Below the pieces are notes generated by a model, which did not search any database, was not told where the DNA came from, and was given only the letters and a program-made list of their open reading frames with translations. The position numbers were made by a program, and so were the translations under genes. This document shows, one piece after another, positions 43,616 through 51,231 of a stretch of DNA of 57,761 nucleotides; positions within the stretch are counted from its first letter, which is position 1, and the number at the start of each line of letters is the position of its first letter. The stretch is from positions 1 to 57,761 of the forward strand of contig JANXUR010000061.1 in NCBI GenBank assembly GCA_025356095.1, written 5' to 3'. The stretch comes from Acidobacteriaceae bacterium (lineage in GTDB: Bacteria > Acidobacteriota > Terriglobia > Terriglobales > Acidobacteriaceae).

Positions 43616-45076
43616 CTACAACGACCGCAGGAAGTTGATCAGGTCCTGCTGGTTGGTGGAAGACAGGTTGTTGAAGTTGGTGACAGAGGTGTTGGCTTCT
43701 GACGCCGGATACTTGGAGTTGGCTGAACTGGAGTGCTGTTCAATGGCCTGAACGATGTCCGAGGTGCGGCCATCATGCAGGAAGAATACACGCTGTCCAA
43801 TGCCCCAAAGCGGTGCAGTACGGAATTCATCCGGCCCGGCTCCGCCTTGCGTGATGCCATCGGCCAGGTTCGGGCCCATGTGATGCACCAGCAAATCCGA
43901 GTAAACGTTGATCCGCTTCTGGCCCGTGATGTTGCCGCCCAGTGACGAGGGTGGCGTAGTCCACTGCTGAGTATGGCAGTAGATGCAGCCCGCGTTGGTG
44001 AACTGGGTGGAGCCATTCTTGATGGAAGAGCTGGACGGCGCCGGGGTCGGACCTGCCAGAAAAGTAATGTATTCGCCAGCTCGCTCCGGCCCGCCCGGGA
44101 AGCTCATGAACGGAATTCCGGGAGTGAAATTGGTGCCGCTTTCTGGCGCCGGATTCGTCAGACAAGTGGTGTCGCTGTCATCGGTTTCGTTTTGGAAGGT
44201 TTCGTTCGTGACACCCATTTCCACGTTGTACTGCTGCGCGGCAAAGATGTGCACCGAACGGATCTGCGCCTTCCAGCCAAAGCGCTGAATACTGCCATCG
44301 TTACCGCTGAAGTTGGGGTGACCCGTGATTCCAAGCGTCTGCTTCACCGTCAGGTTCGCGTTCTGATTGGAGATGATGTCAGAGTTCTTGATAATCTCAA
44401 TTTCGCCATCTCCGAAGGTGGGAATGGGCTGGCGGTAGGCAATGTTGCCGTGGGAAATGAAGGTCGCAAAATCCGGCTGAGCCAATCCGCAGCCTGCCGA
44501 ATCGGTGCGGCCCTTGATGGTGAAGAGCTGGTGTACCTTGCCGTCCGGCGAGCCATCTTGGTTGGTGATAAAGCGGGCTTCCAAGATCGGGCCGGTCGTA
44601 GTGATGAACGACGGCATGGTGTTGGTCGCGCCCATCAGCTGATAAATACCAAACAGCGGATTGCTCGGCGGACTGGAACCACCAACCGCCGGGTACGAGT
44701 GGCAGCTAACGCACGAGTTGGAGTTGAAGCGTGGACCGAGGCCACCGTTGGTTCCGTCCGAGGGCACGCCGTAAGCCTGACTCATCTCTGCCGTCAGTTG
44801 CGGCAGGATGGCGATCTGGTCAGACGTCATGCCTTTGAGGAAGCCGCCTGCCCCGGACGCGCCCTGGCGTACCCCGGGATCCACTGCGGTGACCGCCGCC
44901 GGTACAGCCTTGGAACCCGCTCCTAAAACCGACTGGGGGTAGCTGGTGAGCCACAGAGCGCAGCCGGCAACCATGGCCGCCACGACTGCTACCCGAATCA
45001 TTGTTCTTGCAACACTTACCGTCATCTTTTTCTCCCCGGCATCTGGGCCGCTTGGCTTGGCTTGATATGGATTCAT
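43616..45076 (-). CDS. Di-heme oxidoreductase (DHOR/DUF1111 putative peroxidase family), first copy
   Basis: A 486-residue exported c-type cytochrome. A hydrophobic signal segment lies at about residues 27-43 and the mature part begins near VDPGVRQGASGAGG. Two heme c sites are visible: CVSCH at residues 122-126 and CIYCH at 364-368, the CxxCH pattern needed for covalent heme. FGDGEIEIIKNSDI, GHPNFSGNDG and LWGIGQRVFFLHDGRTSDIVQAIE (in pieces) are family blocks. The family is known as putative peroxidases or thiol oxidoreductases, but few members are characterised. A GGAGG precedes the ATG, five bases after the stop of the paralogous gene, so the two are co-transcribed. It and the copy at 45088 share the C-terminal DLINFLRSL. 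Confidence 0.9.
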   Translation of the reverse strand: MNPYQAKPSGPDAGEKKMTVSVARTMIRVAVVAAMVAGCALWLTSYPQSVLGAGSKAVPAAVTAVDPGVRQGASGAGGFLKGMTSDQIAILPQLTAEMSQAYGVPSDGTNGGLGPRFNSNSCVSCHSYPAVGGSSPPSNPLFGIYQLMGATNTMPSFITTTGPILEARFITNQDGSPDGKVHQLFTIKGRTDSAGCGLAQPDFATFISHGNIAYRQPIPTFGDGEIEIIKNSDIISNQNANLTVKQTLGITGHPNFSGNDGSIQRFGWKAQIRSVHIFAAQQYNVEMGVTNETFQNETDDSDTTCLTNPAPESGTNFTPGIPFMSFPGGPERAGEYITFLAGPTPAPSSSSIKNGSTQFTNAGCIYCHTQQWTTPPSSLGGNITGQKRINVYSDLLVHHMGPNLADGITQGGAGPDEFRTAPLWGIGQRVFFLHDGRTSDIVQAIEQHSSSANSKYPASEANTSVTNFNNLSSTNQQDLINFLRSL

Positions 45077-45087
45077 AAACGCCTCCT

Positions 45088-46557
45088 CTAGAGCGACCGC
45101 AGGAAGTTAATTAAATCCTGCTGGTTGGTTTGGGAGAGACCGTTGAAAGCGTTGACTACGCCATTGGCTTCGGACGCGGGGTACTTGCCGTTCGCCAGGC
45201 TGAAGTGCTGCTCAATAGCCTGCACGATGTCTGAAGTGCGACCGTCATGCAGGAAGAAGGTGCGCTGCCCGATGCCCCACAGCGGAGCAGTACGGAACTC
45301 GTCCGGCCCTGCCTGACCTTGCGTGATGTCGTCCGCAAGATTCGGACCCATGTGATGCACCAGCAGGTCTGAATACATGTTGGCTCTGACGTTGCTCAAA
45401 GCTCCAATCGCCGAGGTTGGCGTGGTGAACGTCTGGGTGTGGCACAGATTGCAGCCAATGGAATTGAACTGCGTCTGCCCATTGATGGTGGAAACAGTGG
45501 ACGCAGCGGGCGTCGGCTGATCTAGGTAGCGCATGAACAGCGAGAAGCGATTCTGGTCGCCCGTCACATTGACGTTGCCCTTGCCGCCAGCGGCGGTGGG
45601 GTCAGTGCGGTCATCGGGCACGCCATGGGTCTTAAACGTGTTGCCCGTGACCGGGAACGGCGGTGTGCAGCCCGGCGTCTCGTCGCGCTCGTTGGGGAAC
45701 AGTTCGTTGCTGATGCCGACTTCCACGTTGTAAGCTTCGCCCGAGAAATAGATCAGCGATTTGTTCTGCGCTTTCCAGCCGAACCGGGAGATGGTACCGT
45801 CCTCGTCCACCCGGTTGGGGTGGCCGCCGATGCCCAAGGCTGCCTTCGCTGCAACATTGGAGTTCATGTTGGTGACGATGTCGCGGTCGCGGATGATTTC
45901 CATCAGACCGTCGCCGAAGGTCGGTGTGGTCAGGCGCAGGCGCAAGTTGCCAGCCGCCGAAGCACCAGCGAAATCGGGCTGTGAAACCAAGCCGACGTTG
46001 CAACCCGGAGAGTCCGTCCGCCCTGCGATCGTGAACAGATTGTGGACGCCGCCATCGGGCGTCACACCATCGGACTGGAAGGCGAATCGAGCGACATTCA
46101 CCGGGCCCGTGGTGGTGTTGAAGAACGGCATGATGTTGGTGCCGCCCTGCACGTTGAAAATCGCGAATAAAGGATTCGCAACTGGGCTGGAACCGCCAAC
46201 CGCTGGCTGACCGTGGCAACTGTTGCAGGAGTTCGAGTTAAATAACGGCCCCAAGCCCACGCTTTTCTGGTTCCCGCCGCCCGTTACATTGTTGACTTCA
46301 GTAAAAATCTGCGTCAGGCGGGTTTCCAGCGACGATTGATTGGCCGTCAGCCCTGGGATAAAACCTCCCGCACCGGCTGTGCCTGTGCGAAGGCCTGGAT
46401 CCACAGCAAGAGATTGCGCTCCTACGCCCTGTGGTTGTGCGATCAGAACCGCCAGGCCAGCCACGAGAGAAGCCGTCGCCAAGGTCAGCGTCACGGCAGC
46501 AATGCGGTTCCGGAATGCAATTCCAGACACGCCAAGAACTTTCTTTTTTAATGACAT
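45088..46557 (-). CDS. Di-heme oxidoreductase (DHOR/DUF1111), second copy
   Basis: A 489-residue paralogue of the gene at 43616 with the same layout: a signal segment around residues 20-41, mature start near AVDPGLRTGTAGAGG, heme sites CNSCH (111-115) and CNLCH (369-373), the FGDGLMEIIRDRDI block, and LWGIGQRTFFLHDGRTSDIV. It is the first gene of the pair, preceded by a leader of about 130 bases with two stem-loops and a promoter-like TTGACA. Whether the two copies form a heterodimer or act on different substrates cannot be said. Both would need the cytochrome c maturation machinery encoded elsewhere. Divergence between copies is moderate, so the duplication is not recent. Confidence 0.9.
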   Translation of the reverse strand: MSLKKKVLGVSGIAFRNRIAAVTLTLATASLVAGLAVLIAQPQGVGAQSLAVDPGLRTGTAGAGGFIPGLTANQSSLETRLTQIFTEVNNVTGGGNQKSVGLGPLFNSNSCNSCHGQPAVGGSSPVANPLFAIFNVQGGTNIMPFFNTTTGPVNVARFAFQSDGVTPDGGVHNLFTIAGRTDSPGCNVGLVSQPDFAGASAAGNLRLRLTTPTFGDGLMEIIRDRDIVTNMNSNVAAKAALGIGGHPNRVDEDGTISRFGWKAQNKSLIYFSGEAYNVEVGISNELFPNERDETPGCTPPFPVTGNTFKTHGVPDDRTDPTAAGGKGNVNVTGDQNRFSLFMRYLDQPTPAASTVSTINGQTQFNSIGCNLCHTQTFTTPTSAIGALSNVRANMYSDLLVHHMGPNLADDITQGQAGPDEFRTAPLWGIGQRTFFLHDGRTSDIVQAIEQHFSLANGKYPASEANGVVNAFNGLSQTNQQDLINFLRSL

Positions 46558-46692
46558 ACGGAGTTACTCCCTGCCAATGCGGTAGCCGCTTGGCCGATGG
46601 TGCTGTTTTGGATTAAAGTCGCTCGAGGTTTGGGGGAACCCCGTGCCCCTCTTCCACCTACCCGGAAGAGAGACAACGCTCCGTGAACTAAA

Positions 46693-46721
46693 ACGGTAGC
46701 GCTTAGCGCCGCCGGTGTCAA
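46693..46721 (-). promoter_or_regulatory. Candidate promoter with LacI-like core for the di-heme oxidoreductase genes
   Basis: On the minus strand TTGACA (46721-46716), 17 bases, then TACCGT (46698-46693) resembles a -35/-10 pair with a poor -10. The spacer contains TAAGCGCTA with the AGCGCT core seen in LacI-type sites. Transcription would begin about 128 bases before the gene at 46557. Confidence 0.4.
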
Positions 46722-46780
46722 GGAGATTGTTCTAAGTCTCCTCTTGCATCAAAATCACGCGCCCGAAGTGAGGCACGGTT

Positions 46781-46814
46781 TGGAGCCAAGACTGGTGCAA
46801 AAGCCTTGGCTCCA
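46781..46814 (-). terminator. Hairpin downstream of the Ig-domain gene
   Basis: TGGAGCCAAG and its exact complement form a 10-bp stem with a 14-base loop, starting 32 bases past the stop of the gene ending at 46846. No U-run follows on the minus strand, so termination is a guess. Confidence 0.45.
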
Positions 46815-46845
46815 CCCTGTCAAGCCGCACGAAACAGCTACGCGC

Positions 46846-48756
46846 CTAGTGCGCTAAAAACCACGGTGTCGTCGTCAGATCCGTCTTAAAGAACTGGAGG
46901 ATCGTTGCCGCCGTCTTGTTGGAACCGTCGGTACCCGTGTGCGTGCCGTCGGAGTTAAAGTCCTGACAAGTAAACAGCAAGCCGCTGTCTTTGGGAGTCA
47001 TGCCGTTGGCCCAGTGATAGGATGCCCAACCCACCCACGGGGCCAGCACCGCACCGTTGCTCGGGTTATAGTTGAGCGCCGCTAGGCCATTCAACTGGTC
47101 GCCAATCGCCCACTTGCTCCCAAACGCGTTCTCGTAGGCGTACGGTTCCGGGTCAATTGTAGAAACCCCATTGGAAAACCCAGCGTAGGCGCGGCTGCCA
47201 AGATATGCCAGCTTCAGATTCGGAAAGTAGAGCAGCGCATTCTGCAGAGTTAGTTCGATTTCATTTTGCAGATTTGCCTGATCGTTCGGGAAGTTTCCCG
47301 AGCTTTGGCCATCAATGCCCTCCAGGTAAATCGCCACAACCTGATTGGGGGTTACGCCCGAATTCGGTATCAGATTGTTGACCACCAAGCCCCAGTAGGT
47401 GCTGCCATAGGCCGAGAGCAACCCGGCGGTCTCGCCGCCTGCTCCACCGTTCACCACCACCAGACTGGGATTCTTGGCAGGGTCGCTTTGCGCAACTTGC
47501 GCGAACTGCCGCACTTCATCCAAAGTGACAGACGGGCCCAAGCCTACCAGCGCATACTTACCCGTCACGCTCGGCTTGCCGTTGGCGTCCAGCGGTTGAA
47601 TCTGGCTGGCAAAGGTGGTGCCGTCGGTCAAATGGCTCGCGGGCATGGTGTTGCTGCCATTCAGGTAAAGCCCGCCCACGCTGCCAAAATAGTTGCCCGT
47701 TCCCAGATCATCCAGCGGAACTAGCGGAGTATTGCCCGCGCCGCCGCTGTAGCTGATATTGGCACAATTGGCATTCGTGACTGCGTTAACAGCCAAAGTC
47801 AACAACTTGGAGGCACTCGTGTTGGTGCTGTTGTCGGTCGCGCGCGCCGTAAATGTGTAGTTGCCGGTAGACACGGTAGAGGCGATGGTTCCACTGAGCA
47901 CGCCGTTGTTGGCGAGAGTAAGCCCCGCGGGTAACGATCCGGAACTCAGACCCCAGGTGACGCCGCCTCCGTTGCCCGCAGCCGCCAGATTGTACTGGTA
48001 AACAAATCCGCGAGTAGCCTTGGGCAAGCTCGGTGGACTGCTTACAGTGAGCGCACTGGCTGCATTGGAAGTGCCGTTCAGGTTCACTCCAAAGTCCAGA
48101 ACATTGTCGGCCTGCATATTGATGGCACCCGTGAACGATCCGACCGAATCAGGATTGAAGGTCACCGTAAACGTCGCGGATTTGTTCACTGGAATGGAGA
48201 GCGGGATGGGCTGGCCGCTGACCACGAACTGAGAGGGAATTACCGTCAGACTGGTGATCTTGAAGGTGGCACCAGCGCCATTGTTGGTCACCGTAAAAGT
48301 TTGTGAGACTGGTGTGCCCACCGGTTGCGAGTAGTTCAGGCTGGTGGCGCTCAGGCTTTGTTTTGCGTTACTGGTGCCGCCAATGCCGGTCAGCGGCAGA
48401 GAAATGGTGGTGCCATTGGAAATATTCAGCGTAAAGGTGCCGCTCTGCGAACCCCGCGTAGTGGGCGCAAACTGGATCGAGTAGTGGGTGACGATGCTCG
48501 TTCCAAGGCCGGTGGGGAAAACGCCATCGGTGATTTGAAATCCAGGAGTCAGGGTGTAGCCCGTGATGGTAATGGCAGTCGTCCCCTTGTTGGTAACAGA
48601 GACCGACTTGGAGATACCGGTGCGGCCGATCAGGATGTTACCCCAGGAAAGGCTGGAGACGCCGAACACCACCTGCGCCTGAGCTACCGACGAAAGAGTC
48701 AAAGCAAAACCGAGAGCCAGCAGGAACGAGCGAATCACAGTACCGGAGTGGCGCAT
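46846..48756 (-). CDS. Exported protein with Ash-type beta domains, Ig-like putative domain and SGNH-like C-terminal domain
   Basis: 636 residues from the ATG at 48756, which follows TGAGGTGAG and begins a signal peptide (RSFLLALGFALTLSSVAQA); the frame extends to 48924 but that part is not protein-like. Domains: two choice-of-anchor/ASH-type beta sandwiches (LSWGNILIGRTGISKSVSV, SLNYSQPVGTPVSQTFTVTN), a putative Ig domain (WGLSSGSLPAGLTLANNGVL), then about 260 residues with LKLAYLGSRAYAGF, DPEPYAYENAFGSKW, PWVGWASYHWANGM and DFNSDGTHTG. The last DGTH resembles the catalytic Asp-x-x-His of SGNH hydrolases, but the GDS-type Ser block is not obvious. An exported esterase-like enzyme on an adhesive scaffold is possible; I regard function as unknown. 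Confidence 0.75.
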   Translation of the reverse strand: MRHSGTVIRSFLLALGFALTLSSVAQAQVVFGVSSLSWGNILIGRTGISKSVSVTNKGTTAITITGYTLTPGFQITDGVFPTGLGTSIVTHYSIQFAPTTRGSQSGTFTLNISNGTTISLPLTGIGGTSNAKQSLSATSLNYSQPVGTPVSQTFTVTNNGAGATFKITSLTVIPSQFVVSGQPIPLSIPVNKSATFTVTFNPDSVGSFTGAINMQADNVLDFGVNLNGTSNAASALTVSSPPSLPKATRGFVYQYNLAAAGNGGGVTWGLSSGSLPAGLTLANNGVLSGTIASTVSTGNYTFTARATDNSTNTSASKLLTLAVNAVTNANCANISYSGGAGNTPLVPLDDLGTGNYFGSVGGLYLNGSNTMPASHLTDGTTFASQIQPLDANGKPSVTGKYALVGLGPSVTLDEVRQFAQVAQSDPAKNPSLVVVNGGAGGETAGLLSAYGSTYWGLVVNNLIPNSGVTPNQVVAIYLEGIDGQSSGNFPNDQANLQNEIELTLQNALLYFPNLKLAYLGSRAYAGFSNGVSTIDPEPYAYENAFGSKWAIGDQLNGLAALNYNPSNGAVLAPWVGWASYHWANGMTPKDSGLLFTCQDFNSDGTHTGTDGSNKTAATILQFFKTDLTTTPWFLAH

Positions 48757-49044
48757 ACTCACCTCAAGCATTTCATTTGGCGTACCAGAGTGGGGAAGAA
48801 TCCCCGACTCCGCTGTTGAAGTCCATGGTTCTTGGGCAGGAAAGTGCCTTCGTACGAGGTCATGGTTCCTGCCGCGGCGGCTCTTCGGCGCAACCGGACA
48901 CGCTTTGAGGGTCGTGCACGACACCTGACATCGCGGGGGGGGCGCGTGTCAAGATTCTGTTTAGAATACCCCACTCCACCCGCTATGCCTAGCCCTCTTT
49001 TGGGGGATATTTCACTTGCAGGTGCCAGATCGAGGTGCCTCGCC

Positions 49045-49121
49045 ATGTACTGATCACGTACTGACCACGTACTGACCATGTACTGACCATGTACTGACCT
49101 TGTACTGACCTTGTACTGACC
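49045..49121. repeat. 11-bp tandem array, seven units, in the fdhA leader
   Basis: Seven head-to-tail units of 11 bases with GTACTGACC as the constant part and a variable first pair (AT, AC, AC, AT, AT, TT, TT). GTAC occurs at exactly 11-base steps (49047, 49058, 49069, 49080, 49091, 49102, 49113). The array ends 57 bases before the fdhA start codon at 49179. Confidence 0.9.
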
Positions 49122-49166
49122 ATGGCTTCCCCGTTTAGAATGAAGCGGATCGGACCATTGGCCCTT

Positions 49167-49172
49167 GGAGGG
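49167..49172 (+). promoter_or_regulatory. Ribosome binding site deciding the fdhA start
   Basis: GGAGGG, six bases before the ATG at 49179. It favours this start over the in-frame ATG at 49122, which directly abuts the repeat array and adds 19 residues without family similarity. Confidence 0.85.
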
Positions 49173-49178
49173 TCTTCC

Positions 49179-51110
49179 ATGTCTGGAACTGCAACTCGCC
49201 TCACTCAACCCCTGATTCGTGAGAACGGCCAGCTTCGCCCTGCCACGTGGGCAGAAGCGCTGGATAAGGCTGCCAACGGCTTCTGCGCTGCCAAAGAGAA
49301 ATTCGGCCCGCAAAGTTTCGGCTTGTTCAGTTGCTCCAAGACCACGAATGAGATGAACTACTTGGCGCAGAAATTCACCCGGGTCGTGATGGGCAGCAAC
49401 AACATTGATAGTTGCAACCGAACTTGACACGCCCCTAGCGTCGTCGGTCTGGCGACGGTCTTCGGTATGGGTGGCGGCACCAGTTCCTATCGCGAGATAG
49501 AAGAGGCGGATTTCATCGTCTTGTGGGGATCGAACGCCCGCGAGACCCATCCCATTTTCTTTCATCATGTATTAAAGGCAGTGCACCGGGGGGCGCGGCT
49601 GTTCGTGGTGGATCCCCGGCGCACCTCGTCCGCGCAATGGGCCGAGGGCTGGCTGGGCATTCGCGTGGGCACCGACATCGCCCTGGCCAATGCTGTGGCG
49701 CATGAGATTCTGCATCGCAAGCTGGAGCACGGCGAGTTCATCGCCAACGCCACCAGCGGCTTCGAAGCCTTTCGTGCGCACGTTGAACTTTACACCCCAG
49801 AATACGCGGCCAGTATTTGCGGTATTGACGCCAGCTTGATTCGCGCATTGGCGTCTGCCTACGCTTCCTCCGAAAACGCACAAATCTGCTGGACCCTTGG
49901 CATTACCGAGCACCACAACGCAGTGGACAACGTGCTTTCACTGATTAACCTTGGTTTGCTGACGGGTCATGTAGGCAGATGGGGGTCGGGGCTGAATCCG
50001 CTGCGCGGTCAGAATAACGTGCAAGGCGGCGGTGACATGGGTGCCCTGCCGGATCGCTTGCCCGGATTCCAACACCTTGAAAATGACGAACTCCGCGCGA
50101 AGTTTGAAAAGGCTTGGGGCGTCACCATTCCGCCCAAGCATGGCTGGCATTTGACGGGCATGTTCGATGCCATGGATCGCGGCGAACTCAAGGCGCTGTA
50201 CGTGATTGGTGAAAACCCCGCCAGTTCGGAGTCGGATCAGCACCGTACCCTCCGCCTGCTGCAGGGCCTGGACATGCTGGTGGTGCAGGACATGCTCTTG
50301 ACCAAGACGGCTGAGCTGGCCGATGTGGTTTTCCCCGCCGCCGCAGGTTGGTGCGAGACCGAAGGCACCGTCACCAACAGCGAACGCCGGGTGCAGCGGG
50401 TGCGCAAGGCGCTGAATCCGCCTGCGGGTGTGTTAGATGATATGGAGATTCTGCGAGAGTTGGCGCAGCGCATGGGCTACGACTTAGGCGTGAAGACGGC
50501 GGAAGAGGCGTGGAATGAACTGCGACCACTCAGTCCGATGCACAGCGGCATGAGCTACGCGCGACTTGACCAGACCGAGGGCTTGCAGTGGCCCTGCTAT
50601 GACGAATCGCATCCGGGGGAACAGTATCTTCATGCCCGGTTGTGGCAGTGGCCGGTGGTGGGCCCGCTGGCTCCGTTTACTTGCGCGAACGATGAAGGCC
50701 CCCTCGAAGCGACCGATGCCGAGTATCCGATTTGCCTAACGACGGGACGCCGGCTGGATTCGTACAACACCGGCGTGCAGACCGGTAGATACGCGTCGCC
50801 GGGGCGGCTGCGGGAAGCGATTGAGATTTCCACGGCGGACGCAAAGCATTTAGACGTGTGCGACGGCGACCGGGTGCGTGTGATTTCGCGGCGGGGCACA
50901 GTGGAAGCGCCGGTGCGGGTGGATGCTACCATGCGACCGGGCTTGGCTTTTCTCACGTTCCACCATCCCGACGAGGTGGAAACCAATTTGCTCACGGTGG
51001 ACTTTACCGATCCGCGATCGGGCACGGCTGAGTTTAAAGCCGCCGCCATACGCATTGAAAAGCTGCCGCTTTTGGCGGAATCACAAGTGGCGCAAGCGGT
51101 GACGGTATAG
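49179..51110 (+). CDS. fdhA: Selenocysteine formate dehydrogenase, catalytic molybdopterin polypeptide (alpha subunit lacking its N-terminal Fe-S domain)
   Basis: Read through an in-frame TGA (codon 83, 49425-49427), this is one 643-residue polypeptide; both sides are in the same frame and family-like. Before the codon: TKPLIR-like TQPLIRENGQLRPATWAEAL and VMGSNNIDSCNRT; after it HAPSVVGLATVFGMGGGTSS. In formate dehydrogenases the residue between R(V/T) and H-x-PSV is the Mo/W-binding Cys or Sec, so UGA most likely encodes Sec. A SECIS-like hairpin follows. Family blocks continue (ADFIVLWGSNARETHP, LLTGHVGRWGSGLNPLRGQNNVQGG split as two, MGALPD) to the C-terminal MGD-binding domain (CLTTGRRLDSYNTG). 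The normal N-terminal CxxCxxxC [4Fe-4S] domain is absent and lies in the protein at 53027. It oxidises formate to CO2 (or the reverse) in the cytoplasm. Confidence 0.88.
49425..49427 (+). other. In-frame UGA, predicted selenocysteine codon (Sec83)
   Basis: TGA stands between ACT (Thr) and CAC (His) at the catalytic Cys/Sec position of the formate dehydrogenase family; the frame stays open on both sides with continuous family similarity. Confidence 0.85.
49439..49457 (+). promoter_or_regulatory. Bacterial SECIS-like hairpin
   Basis: CGTCGTC-GGTCT-GGCGACG: a 7-bp stem (one U-G pair) with apical loop GGUCU, beginning 11 bases after the UGA. Loop sequence and distance match the fdhF-type SECIS bound by SelB; the bulged U of the E. 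coli element is not obvious here. Confidence 0.82.
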
Positions 51111-51157
51111 AGTAGTGCGCGGTGCACTTGTGCAGCCGCGCGGCATCCACCGCAAAT

Positions 51158-51201
51158 GAGTACGGCACGAGTACGGCACGAGTACGGCACGAGCACGGAA
51201 T
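51158..51201. repeat. 11-bp tandem array, four units, between fdhA and the NuoEF-like gene
   Basis: Three identical copies of GAGTACGGCAC and a fourth changed one (GAGCACGGAAT), head to tail, in the 121-base gap inside the operon and 31 bases before the next start codon. Confidence 0.85.
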
Positions 51202-51231
51202 GTTCGCGGAACGATGTTTGAACCCTAACTC

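Larger units (their letters stand above)
46558..46845. other. Leader of the di-heme oxidoreductase pair and end of the Ig-domain gene
   Basis: No credible gene. From left to right: the roughly 128-base leader of the 46557 gene with two stem-loops (GGGG-GAA-CCCC at 46632-46642 and CTCTTCC/GGAAGAG at 46649-46670), a promoter-like stretch (46693-46721), a short AGGAGA/TCTCCT hairpin at 46721-46742 and a 10-bp hairpin at 46781-46814 beyond the Ig-domain gene. I could not match the leader to a known riboswitch. Confidence 0.5.
48757..49178. other. Divergent intergenic region upstream of the formate dehydrogenase operon
   Basis: 422 bases without a credible gene between the Ig-domain gene (minus) and fdhA (plus). 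It holds GGGGAAGAATCCCC (a 4-bp hairpin), an eight-G run at about 48935-48942, TTGACA on the minus strand at 48952-48947, TAGAAT at 48962-48967 as a possible plus-strand -10 box, and the seven-unit 11-bp array at 49045-49121. Confidence 0.5.

Noticed and set aside
46558-46680. c-di-GMP or cGAMP riboswitch before the di-heme oxidoreductases
   Set aside because: The conserved CGCAAAGC-type core and tetraloop receptor are not present; only generic hairpins are seen.
49045-49121. CRISPR array
   Set aside because: Units are 11 bases and contiguous, with no unique spacers and no cas genes nearby. The same holds for the other short arrays.
49122-49178. fdhA start at 49122
   Set aside because: The ATG abuts the repeat array and has no ribosome site, while 49179 has GGAGGG at six bases and begins with family-like sequence.
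49122-49467. Formate dehydrogenase as a pseudogene broken by a nonsense mutation
   Set aside because: The single stop falls exactly on the catalytic Sec/Cys codon, the frame is otherwise intact for more than 640 codons, and a SECIS-like hairpin follows at the correct distance.
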